Positions 6,699 to 12,796 of a stretch of 13,354 nucleotides of DNA are shown here, one piece after another (positions within the stretch are counted from its first letter, which is position 1; each line of letters begins with the position of its first letter). The position numbers and the translations under genes were made by a program. The notes below the pieces were generated by a model, which was given only the letters and a program-made list of their open reading frames with translations, was not told the origin of the DNA and did no database searches. The DNA is from Alphaproteobacteria bacterium (GTDB taxonomy: Bacteria; Pseudomonadota; Alphaproteobacteria; Rhizobiales; Aestuariivirgaceae): positions 1-13,354 of the forward strand of contig JAPLOT010000333.1 of the NCBI GenBank assembly GCA_026400595.1, written 5' to 3'.

Positions 6699-7404
6699 TC
6701 ACCAGACACCAGTACTGCGGTTTGCGATCTACTTCGCGCCACCGCCCGGGTGCCTGCTGCACGAACTCGGCGCGTCGTGGCTTGGGCGCGATGCCCATGC
6801 GGCGTCCGAGATTCCAGTCCGGAACTCCGCCGTGCCCGACGAACTCATCTCGGATGCGCGGCGCTACGGCTTTCACGCGACCTTGAAGCCGCCCTTCGGC
6901 CTGAACAATGGTTGCACGGAAGCAGCCCTAACCGCTGCCATTGCGCATCTCGCATCTGGTCTTGACGCCGTGACTGCTCCGGCTCTTTCGCTGAGGGAGA
7001 TCGACGGGTTTCTCGCCCTGGTGCCCTTGCGCCACTGCCCTGCACTCGACAAACTCGCCGCAACCTGCGTCCGCGACCTCGATGGCTTCCGGCGACCCGC
7101 AAGCGAAGACGAGGTCCAGCGCCGCAGAAGCGCCGGTCTGAGCAAGCGGCAGGACGAGTACCTGCTGCGCTGGGGCTATCCCTATGTCATGGAGGAGTTT
7201 CGCTTTCACATCACGCTCACGCGCCGGCTGAACGATGAGGAACGACAGATCATCGAACCGCTTGCGCGCAAACACTTTACGAGCGTGCTCGGGCAATCTC
7301 TTGTTGTCGATGCCCTGACCTTGTTCCGCGAGCCGGAACCTCGCCGCAACTTTACCGCCCTTCACCGCTTCGCGCTTCGTGCATCCATTGAAAGGGTCGC
7401 CTGA
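6691..7404 (+). CDS. DUF1045 / 2H phosphoesterase-type phosphonate metabolism protein
   Basis: A 237 aa member of the DUF1045 group found in C-P lyase operons, belonging to the 2H phosphoesterase superfamily (RNA ligase/cyclic phosphodiesterase fold). The two signature motifs are present: FHATLKPPF with His62-x-Thr64 and FHITLT with His173-x-Thr175, one in each half. The N-terminus RFAIYFAPPPG (10-20) is the usual first strand. 2H enzymes open 2',3'- or 1'',2''-cyclic phosphates. The C-P lyase product is a ribose 1,2-cyclic phosphate, normally opened by PhnP, and no phnP is in this cluster. I therefore infer that this protein opens that ring to ribose 1,5-bisphosphate for PhnN. TTG 6691 is chosen as start because of the ribosome site at 6679-6683; it overlaps phnL by 8 bases. 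The stop shares a base with the phnM ATG. Confidence 0.88.
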   Translation: MASHQTPVLRFAIYFAPPPGCLLHELGASWLGRDAHAASEIPVRNSAVPDELISDARRYGFHATLKPPFGLNNGCTEAALTAAIAHLASGLDAVTAPALSLREIDGFLALVPLRHCPALDKLAATCVRDLDGFRRPASEDEVQRRRSAGLSKRQDEYLLRWGYPYVMEEFRFHITLTRRLNDEERQIIEPLARKHFTSVLGQSLVVDALTLFREPEPRRNFTALHRFALRASIERVA

Positions 7405-8543
7405 TGATCGAAACCGTCCTCAGCAATGCCCGGGTCGTGCTGCCGGACGAAGTAATCAACGGCACAGTCATCCTGCGGGACGGACTGATCCACGAAATCC
7501 TGGAAGGCCGCAGTGCTGCAGCGACGGAGGATCTGGAGGGGGACTATCTCATTCCAGGTCTCGTCGAGCTTCACACCGATCATCTCGAGAACCACTATCA
7601 CCCACGGCCGGGCGTCGCATGGCCGGCCGGTCCAGCCGTCATTGCCCATGATGCCCAGATCGCCGCGGCCGGCATCACGACGGTCTTCGACGCACTTCGG
7701 GCGGGTACATTCGATCCTGGCGATCTCTCGGCCCGGCATGCTGAGACGCTGATCCAAGCCATCGGCGCAACGCAGCATGCCGGCAATCTCCGCGCCGAGC
7801 ATTTCATTCATCTTCGCTGCGAGTTGCCCTGCCCCGATACTGCGGAGTCGGCCAACCTCACCGCCGCGGCCGGTGACATTCACCTGATCTCGATCATGGA
7901 CCACACGCCGGGGGCGCGGCAGTTCGTGTCCATAGAAAAATTCAAGCAGTATTATCTCGGCAAGAAGCTGATCCTGCCCGAGAAGATCGATGCTTACATT
8001 GACGAGCGCCGGGAAATGCAGGCGCGACACGCCACTGCGAACAAGAAGGGCATCCTCGAGCTGGCCCGCCAGCTCGATGTGAGACTGGCAAGCCACGACG
8101 ACGCGACCGAGGCCCATGTGGAGGAGGCGCTGGAGGATGGTGTGGCCATCGCGGAATTCCCCACGACCCGGGAGGCCGCGCAAGCCGCGCACCGCAATGG
8201 CCTCGCTGTCCTGATGGGTGCGCCGAACGTTGTGCGGGGTGGATCGCACTCGGGCAATATCTCCGCAGTGGAGATCGCCGCGCATGGACATCTCGACGTT
8301 CTTTCTTCGGACTACGTCCCGTCCAGCCTCCTGTCGGCGGCCTTCACCCTGTCGCGTTCCGTGGATGCCATGAGCCTGCCCAAGGCGATCCGGCTCATCA
8401 CCTTCAATCCGGCCCACGCCGCCGGACTCGACGACCGCGGCGCCATCGAACCTCGGAGGCGTGCGGATCTCGTCCGGGTTGCCCTCGCCGACGGCCTGCC
8501 GGTTGTCCGCCGCGTCTGGCGGGAAGGGCGCCGGGTCATGTGA
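7404..8543 (+). CDS. phnM: Alpha-D-ribose 1-methylphosphonate 5-triphosphate diphosphatase PhnM
   Basis: PhnM, an amidohydrolase-fold enzyme that removes diphosphate from ribose 1-alkylphosphonate 5-triphosphate, giving the PhnJ substrate. The 379 aa product is colinear with E. coli PhnM. Metal- and substrate-site blocks seen are ELHTDHLE with His57 and Asp59, IHLRCELP with Glu140, MDHTPGARQF (165-174), LASHDDATEAH with His231-Asp232, EFPTT, MGAPNVVRGGSHSGN (271-285) and LSSDYVPSSLL with Asp303. The C-terminal NPAHAAGLDDRG and ADLVRV close the small beta domain. The ATG overlaps the stop of the 2H gene (TGATG). This is the canonical copy; a diverged second copy is found further right. Its TGA (8541-8543) overlaps the phnN start. 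Confidence 0.96.
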   Translation: MIETVLSNARVVLPDEVINGTVILRDGLIHEILEGRSAAATEDLEGDYLIPGLVELHTDHLENHYHPRPGVAWPAGPAVIAHDAQIAAAGITTVFDALRAGTFDPGDLSARHAETLIQAIGATQHAGNLRAEHFIHLRCELPCPDTAESANLTAAAGDIHLISIMDHTPGARQFVSIEKFKQYYLGKKLILPEKIDAYIDERREMQARHATANKKGILELARQLDVRLASHDDATEAHVEEALEDGVAIAEFPTTREAAQAAHRNGLAVLMGAPNVVRGGSHSGNISAVEIAAHGHLDVLSSDYVPSSLLSAAFTLSRSVDAMSLPKAIRLITFNPAHAAGLDDRGAIEPRRRADLVRVALADGLPVVRRVWREGRRVM

Positions 8544-9193
8544 TGGCCGAGACCCCCGGATGTCTCGTACTTGTGGTTGGACAAAGCGGCGCCGGAAAGG
8601 ACAGCATCCTGCGTGAGACCGCGCTTCGCCTCAACGGTAACAGGCGCTTTGTCTTTCCAAGGCGATTTGTTACCCGGATGGCCGACAGATCGGCGGAAGA
8701 CCATGTCACCATCAGCGAGATGGAATTCGCGTTGGCCGTCAATGATGGGGCCTTTGCCCTGTGGTGGCGGGCGCATGGCAATGGCTATGGCATTGGACGG
8801 TCAATCGAGCCCGACCTGGCAGCCGGACGGACGGTGGTAATCAATTGTTCGCGCACTGTCATCGCGGAAGCCATGCGCCGCTACTCGAACCTACTGGTCG
8901 TTGAGGTCACGGCACCGCCGGAGGTTCTTCATGCACGCATTGTCGCCCGGGGCCGCGAGTCAGAAGCCGAGGCCTGGCTGCGGGTCAGGCGTGATGTTCC
9001 TGAACAGCCGCCGGGCGTACCCCTTCTACAGATCGACAATGCCGGGCTGCTGGACCAGGCCGTCAGCCTCTTCCACACGACCTTGCTGCGACTACAGGAC
9101 TCTGCTGCGAACCCAGGTGGAAGCGCGCTCGACAGCGAGAACGAGCAGAAAGATGGAAATGATGATCGTCGCGGCCTGATCGTATTCGAATAA
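8543..9193 (+). CDS. phnN: Ribose 1,5-bisphosphate phosphokinase PhnN
   Basis: PhnN, which phosphorylates ribose 1,5-bisphosphate with ATP to PRPP, the last step of the C-P lyase pathway. It resembles guanylate kinases. The 216 aa product has the P-loop GQSGAGKD (13-20), FVTR (42-45), EDHVTISEMEF (52-62) and WRAHGNGYGIG (75-85), all typical of PhnN, then the VVINCSR and ARGRES blocks. ATG 8543 overlaps the phnM stop (TGATG); GTG 8540 immediately before is possible. The family normally ends near LFHTTLLRL (residue 184). Here about 32 more residues, rich in polar residues, are read through the convergent phnE gene to TAA at 9191-9193, so the tail is probably a stop-codon-loss extension without function. 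Confidence 0.93.
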   Translation: MAETPGCLVLVVGQSGAGKDSILRETALRLNGNRRFVFPRRFVTRMADRSAEDHVTISEMEFALAVNDGAFALWWRAHGNGYGIGRSIEPDLAAGRTVVINCSRTVIAEAMRRYSNLLVVEVTAPPEVLHARIVARGRESEAEAWLRVRRDVPEQPPGVPLLQIDNAGLLDQAVSLFHTTLLRLQDSAANPGGSALDSENEQKDGNDDRRGLIVFE

Positions 9194-9880
9194 CTCCAGC
9201 GAGACCTTCAGTTCAATCCCGATGCCGCCAGCCCCGACGAGGCCAAGCACAACCGATCCGCGGGTGGCCTTCTCGAGAGAGAAGAGAGACGTATTGATCA
9301 TCGACGGAAGGGCCTGGGGAATGACGGAGGAGAAGATGACTCCGCTCCGGCTGGCGCCCAGGGCAGAGAGCGCCTCGCGCGGCCCCTTGTCGGTTTCCTC
9401 CATGGCCTCGGCGAAGAAGCGCGCGGCAAAGCCCGTTGTGTCGACCATGAGGGCGAGCACGCCGGCGGCCGGGCCCAGCCCGACGGCAATGACGAAGACG
9501 ATGGCCCACACCAGATCCGGCACCGTCCTGAACAGTGCCACAAGGCCACGCACGATCCAGACAAAGAAGGGATGTGGCGACAGGATTGGCGCGGCAAGGA
9601 TGGCCAGCGGCAGGCTGAGCGCCAGGCCGAGGATGGTGCCGGCCACCGCCATCTGGAAGGTCTGCAGGAGCGACCAGAATACCGCCTCCAGGCGTTCGGT
9701 CGACGGCGGAAACATCTGGCTGCCGAGCCGGCCCAGTGCTGGCAGGCCACGGATGAGCTTCTCCAGCGATACCCCGCTATTCGCGAAACTCGAAAGCACG
9801 AAGGCTGCGGCTGCGATCAGCAGGACGAATGTCAGGATGCGCGGCCGTTCGAGGCGCGCCGGCATGGCGTTATCAGACAT
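9092..9880 (-). CDS. phnE: Phosphonate ABC transporter permease PhnE
   Basis: Inner-membrane permease of a phosphonate ABC importer, working with PhnC (ATPase) and PhnD (binding protein). The 262 aa product has a first hydrophobic helix (about 14-34), then segments at about 72-97, 105-118, 122-148, 209-222 and 236-251. The ATPase-contact EAA loop is clear: EAMEETDKGPREALSALGAS (158-177), followed by PQALPSMINTSLFSLEKATR and VLGLVGAGGIGIEL, characteristic of PhnE. Its ATG overlaps phnC by 8 bases, so it is last in a phnD-phnC-phnE operon. Only one permease is in this operon, so a homodimer is expected. Its 3' end converges on and overlaps phnN by 102 bases. Confidence 0.94.
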   Translation of the reverse strand: MSDNAMPARLERPRILTFVLLIAAAAFVLSSFANSGVSLEKLIRGLPALGRLGSQMFPPSTERLEAVFWSLLQTFQMAVAGTILGLALSLPLAILAAPILSPHPFFVWIVRGLVALFRTVPDLVWAIVFVIAVGLGPAAGVLALMVDTTGFAARFFAEAMEETDKGPREALSALGASRSGVIFSSVIPQALPSMINTSLFSLEKATRGSVVLGLVGAGGIGIELKVSLELFEYDQAATIIISIFLLVLAVERASTWVRSRVL

Positions 9881-10655
9881 AGAGCCCCCGGAGTTCGGCC
9901 TCCTTCAGCCGATCCGCGGGCGCATCAAGGAGGATGCGCCCGGCACCGATGGCAATGACGCGATCGGCGAACTGCAGGGCATGGGTAAGGTTATGAGAGG
10001 TGAAGACGACTGTCTTCTTCTCCTTCCGCATCAGCGAGGCAAAGAGCTGCATGACCTCGTCGCCCGCCTGCGGATCAAGGCTCGCTGCAGGTTCGTCAGC
10101 CAACACGATGTCGGGCTGCTGCATGAGCGCGCGGGCAATGGCGACCCGTTGAGACTGCCCGCCCGAGAGCGAATCGGCCCGCTGCCCTGCAATGGCTAAA
10201 AGACCAACCCGGTCGAGGCACTCGAGTGCCTGACTCCTGATCGCCCGCGGAGCAAGGCTCTGGCTCCAGGCGGCGGCGCCATAGCCGCGCCCCTGTGCAC
10301 CATGCACCACATTCGTCAGCGCCGACAACCTCCCCACCAGGTTGTGTTTCTGGAAGACGAAGCCGATCCGCGACCGGATCTGCCGGAGGCCGCGGGCGCT
10401 TGTGGTGACGCTCTGGCCCAGGACATCGATGTCACCCGAACTGGGCTCGATCAGCCTCGGGATGCAGCGCAGCAGCGTCGACTTGCCGGCACCGTTGGCG
10501 CCGATGAGTGCAACCAGGCTGCCGCGCGCCACGTCGATGTCGATGCCGGAGAAGACCTGCTTTCCTGGTGCAAAGGACTTGGCCAGCTTGCGAATGGAAA
10601 TGGCGGCGGGCATCGTGCCCGCCGCCATCTCGAAGGACTGAACCTGAAAGTTCAC
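9873..10655 (-). CDS. phnC: Phosphonate ABC transporter ATP-binding protein PhnC
   Basis: The ATPase that powers phosphonate import through PhnE. The 260 aa product has Walker A GANGAGKS (52-59), Q-loop Gln102 in IGFVFQKHNLVGRLS, signature LSGGQSQRVAIAR (163-175), Walker B IVLADE (183-188) and switch His221 in FTSHN. FQKHNLVGRLSALTNV is the distinctive PhnC block. The drawn start is a GTG directly after the phnD stop. ATG 10628 and ATG 10613 are in frame and give lengths nearer the family norm, since the ATPase domain begins near ISIRKLAKSF (residue 19); the true N-terminus is uncertain by up to 14 residues. The 3' end overlaps phnE by 8 bases. Confidence 0.94.
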   Translation of the reverse strand: MNFQVQSFEMAAGTMPAAISIRKLAKSFAPGKQVFSGIDIDVARGSLVALIGANGAGKSTLLRCIPRLIEPSSGDIDVLGQSVTTSARGLRQIRSRIGFVFQKHNLVGRLSALTNVVHGAQGRGYGAAAWSQSLAPRAIRSQALECLDRVGLLAIAGQRADSLSGGQSQRVAIARALMQQPDIVLADEPAASLDPQAGDEVMQLFASLMRKEKKTVVFTSHNLTHALQFADRVIAIGAGRILLDAPADRLKEAELRGLYV

Positions 10656-11522
10656 TCACTCACCGATGAAGTTTGAAAACTGCGGCACGCCAATGGTGGC
10701 ATACATGGCGCGGACGCTGTCGTAATCCTTGTCGTCCACGGTCGCGACGAAGTAGCCGCCGTCGTACTTCTTGGTATCCTCGCCCTTGAGCACGCCGGTC
10801 ATGAGTTCCGGGCCCTTCTCGAGAAAGGCCTTGCGCACTTTCTCGACGGTTTCCGGCTTCACATAGGATGCCACGATGAGGATATCGTTCGGAAGATCGG
10901 CACCGCGGCCCACCACGGAGAACTTGGCATCCGGGAACTTCTCGCGCACTGAGCGCAGATGCGTGAGGTTCATGCCGACGGCAGCGACATCGCCGCGGAT
11001 CATGGCCTCGACAGCCACGTTCCGCTTGATGATTTCGGCGGTGTAGTCGGCGTTGTACTTCAGGCCCGCATCGGCGAGCACCTGTGCCGGACCGAGCTGC
11101 TGCGAGGTAGAACCAACTTCGCCGAAGGCCACCTTTTTGCCCTTCAGGTCGCCAAGGCTCTTGATGTCGCCCTCGGCCATCACGACGATCTGCGAGAAGT
11201 AGTCCGGGCGATGCCAGCCGACCACCGGCTTGGCGTCGGTCAGCTTCTTGAAGACGACGTATTCCGCCGGGCCTGTGAGCACGAAGTCGACCTGTTCGGC
11301 CCGCATGGCCTCGACTGCGGCAGTCCGGTTGTTGACCGGCGTGAACTCCACCTCGAGCCCAGTGGCCTTCTCGAGTTCCTCGACGAAGGCACCATACTCG
11401 CGTTGCAGCTGCTCCACGCCTTCGACGTCGGTAACCGCAAAGCGGATGGTCTCGGCCTTTGCCGGCGCCGTCATCAGTCCGGCTGCAACGACCAGGGTCG
11501 AAAACAGTGTCCAGAGTTTCAT
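10656..11522 (-). CDS. phnD: Phosphonate ABC transporter periplasmic binding protein PhnD
   Basis: Periplasmic phosphonate-binding protein of the PhnCDE importer. The 288 aa product starts with a classical signal peptide (Lys2, hydrophobic 4-18, likely cut after AKA at 23). The mature part begins ETIRFAVTDVEGVEQLQREY and has the two-lobe PhnD features: FTPVNNRTAAVEAMR, VDFVLTGPAEYVVF (78-91), LKGKKVAFGEVGSTSQQLGP (126-145, with the Ser/Thr/Ser loop at 138-140 that contacts the phosphonate group in this family) and the late lobe ending GVPQFSNFIGE. Phosphate-analogue specificity (phosphonate, phosphite, phosphate ester) cannot be decided by eye. It is first in its operon, with a strong ribosome site and a Pho box upstream, and is divergent from phnM2. 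Confidence 0.94.
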   Translation of the reverse strand: MKLWTLFSTLVVAAGLMTAPAKAETIRFAVTDVEGVEQLQREYGAFVEELEKATGLEVEFTPVNNRTAAVEAMRAEQVDFVLTGPAEYVVFKKLTDAKPVVGWHRPDYFSQIVVMAEGDIKSLGDLKGKKVAFGEVGSTSQQLGPAQVLADAGLKYNADYTAEIIKRNVAVEAMIRGDVAAVGMNLTHLRSVREKFPDAKFSVVGRGADLPNDILIVASYVKPETVEKVRKAFLEKGPELMTGVLKGEDTKKYDGGYFVATVDDKDYDSVRAMYATIGVPQFSNFIGE

Positions 11523-11530
11523 GTCGTGAT

Positions 11531-11537
11531 CTCCTCC
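11531..11537 (-). promoter_or_regulatory. Ribosome binding site of phnD
   Basis: On the minus strand GGAGGAG stands 8 bases before the phnD ATG (11522). It is the strongest ribosome site in the window, in keeping with the high amount of binding protein an importer needs. Confidence 0.8.
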
Positions 11538-11548
11538 ATCAATTCTCC

Positions 11549-11554
11549 ATCAAA
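11549..11554 (-). promoter_or_regulatory. Possible -10 element of the phnD promoter
   Basis: TTTGAT on the minus strand matches TATAAT at 4 of 6 positions. It lies 12 bases beyond the minus-strand Pho repeat ending at 11567, about where a PhoB-dependent -10 is expected. Transcription would start near 11542, just ahead of the ribosome site. Confidence 0.35.
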
Positions 11555-11561
11555 CAACAAG

Positions 11562-11579
11562 CTTTCATGACACTGTCAT
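11562..11579 (+). promoter_or_regulatory. Pho box facing phnM2
   Basis: CTTTCAT-GACA-CTGTCAT is two 7-base direct repeats with an 11-base period and matches the PhoB consensus at 13 of 14 positions. It ends 27 bases before the first ATG of phnM2 and 39 before the better-supported one, the right distance for a promoter. It implies phosphate-starvation control of phnM2. Confidence 0.83.
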
Positions 11580-11584
11580 GAAGA
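11567..11584 (-). promoter_or_regulatory. Pho box facing phnD, overlapping the opposite one
   Basis: Read on the minus strand the same DNA gives TCTTCAT-GACA-GTGTCAT, a weaker PhoB match (10 of 14) with correct 11-base period. The overlap arises because 11566-11580 is a perfect 15-base palindrome (CATGACA-C-TGTCATG). A single PhoB-bound region may serve both phnDCE and phnM2. Confidence 0.6.
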
Positions 11585-11608
11585 CCGGCGAGATGTCGTC
11601 AACAAGAT

Positions 11609-11612
11609 GGAG
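11609..11612 (+). promoter_or_regulatory. Ribosome binding site deciding the phnM2 start
   Basis: GGAG stands 6 bases before ATG 11619 and only 3 before ATG 11616. It overlaps the end of ATG 11607, which has no site of its own. It favours ATG 11619. Confidence 0.55.
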
Positions 11613-11618
11613 TTGATG

Positions 11619-12776
11619 ATGCCTCTGGACAGTTCCGCAGGCCCGGATCTGACGCTTTCCGGCGGACTTTGCCTCATTCCCGGCGAAGGCCTGAGGCCAG
11701 CAACCCTTCACTGCAGTGGCGGACGCATCGCCGCGGTGACATGCGATCGACCGCCCCGCGGCCACGGTGACATCGACATGCGCGGCGCCCTTGTCCTTCC
11801 GGGTATCGTCGACATCCACGGCGATGCCTTCGAACGGCAGATCATGCCGCGCCCGCGCACCATGTTCCCGCTCGACATCGCGCTGGTCGACACCGACAGG
11901 CAATTGGCCGCCAATGGCATAACGACCGCCTATCACGGCGTCACGGTCTCCTGGGAGCCGGGACTGCGCAGTTTGGCTGAGGCCCAGAGAATCATCGCGG
12001 CACTGGATGACTGCCGGGACCGGCTCTGCGTCGACCATCGCATCCACATCCGGTGGGAAACCTTTGCGATCGACGCGATCGACTCAGTAACCGCGCTCTT
12101 CTCGCGGGTCGACCGGCCATTGCTGGCCTTCAATGATCATACGACCCCAACGCTTGCCGGTGGCCGTCAGACCTCGAAGATCAAGGGCGCGGCCGAGCGG
12201 GCAATGGTCGAGCCCGAGGTCTACATGACGCTGGTCAACGCCATTGCCGAACGCGCCAGCGAGGTGCCGGCTGCCATCCGGCGCATCGCCTCGGCCGCCA
12301 GGGACCGCACGGTGCCCATGCTGTCGCACGACGACAGCTCGCCCGAGACGCGCCAGTCCTACCGCGATCTGGGCGTCAGCGTGGCTGAATTCCCGCTCAG
12401 CGGGGACACGGCCGAGGCGGCAGCCCTTGCCGGCGACGATCTCGTTCTGGGTGCGCCCAACGTGGTGCGTGGCGGCAGCCACAATGGAGCAATCGGAGCC
12501 GAAGACGCGATCCGTCGCGGATGGTGCAGCATTCTCGCCTCGGACTATTACTATCCTGCGCCGGTTCAGGCCGCGTTTGGGCTGATTGCCCGAGACGTCG
12601 CGTCGCTCGATCAGGCATGGGACCTCATCTCTGGCGCACCGGCCCGGGCCGCAGAGTTGGACGACCGCGGACATCTCGCAACAGGCGCCCGCGCCGACAT
12701 TGTCGTCATTCCGCAGGGCTCCGTTCACCCCGTCCTCACGCTGGTTGCGGGAAAGGTCGCCTATTCGCGACTGTAA
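11619..12776 (+). CDS. PhnM-like amidohydrolase, second diverged copy
   Basis: A 385 aa amidohydrolase of the PhnM family, clearly different in sequence from the phnM in the main operon. The active-site frame is kept: DIHGDAFE with His67 and Asp69, IHIRWETF with Glu147, NDHTTP (Asp173, His174), LSHDDSS with His237-Asp238, EFPLS, LGAPNVVRGGSHNGA with His288 and LASDYYYPAPV with Asp309. Changes from the first copy are HTD to HGD, RCELP to RWETF, PGARQF to PTLAGG, loss of the YY-containing insertion near 180-200 of PhnM, and SDYVPSSL to SDYYYPAPV, all near the pocket. A hydrolase of a phosphorylated ribose phosphonate, or of a different phosphate ester, is likely. It stands alone, divergent from phnDCE with a Pho box between. 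ATG 11607 is an alternative start (4 residues longer). Confidence 0.88.
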   Translation: MPLDSSAGPDLTLSGGLCLIPGEGLRPATLHCSGGRIAAVTCDRPPRGHGDIDMRGALVLPGIVDIHGDAFERQIMPRPRTMFPLDIALVDTDRQLAANGITTAYHGVTVSWEPGLRSLAEAQRIIAALDDCRDRLCVDHRIHIRWETFAIDAIDSVTALFSRVDRPLLAFNDHTTPTLAGGRQTSKIKGAAERAMVEPEVYMTLVNAIAERASEVPAAIRRIASAARDRTVPMLSHDDSSPETRQSYRDLGVSVAEFPLSGDTAEAAALAGDDLVLGAPNVVRGGSHNGAIGAEDAIRRGWCSILASDYYYPAPVQAAFGLIARDVASLDQAWDLISGAPARAAELDDRGHLATGARADIVVIPQGSVHPVLTLVAGKVAYSRL

Positions 12777-12796
12777 CCGTAGAGCGTCATACCTGC

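Noticed and set aside
6646..7404. ATG 6646 as the start of the 2H phosphoesterase
   Set aside because: It would overlap phnL by 53 bases and add a non-conserved stretch of 15 residues; the ribosome site supports TTG 6691.
12755..12772. Hairpin GGTCGC/GCGACT at the end of phnM2 as a terminator
   Set aside because: The stem is short with a G-T pair, lies inside the coding sequence and is not followed by a T-run on either strand.
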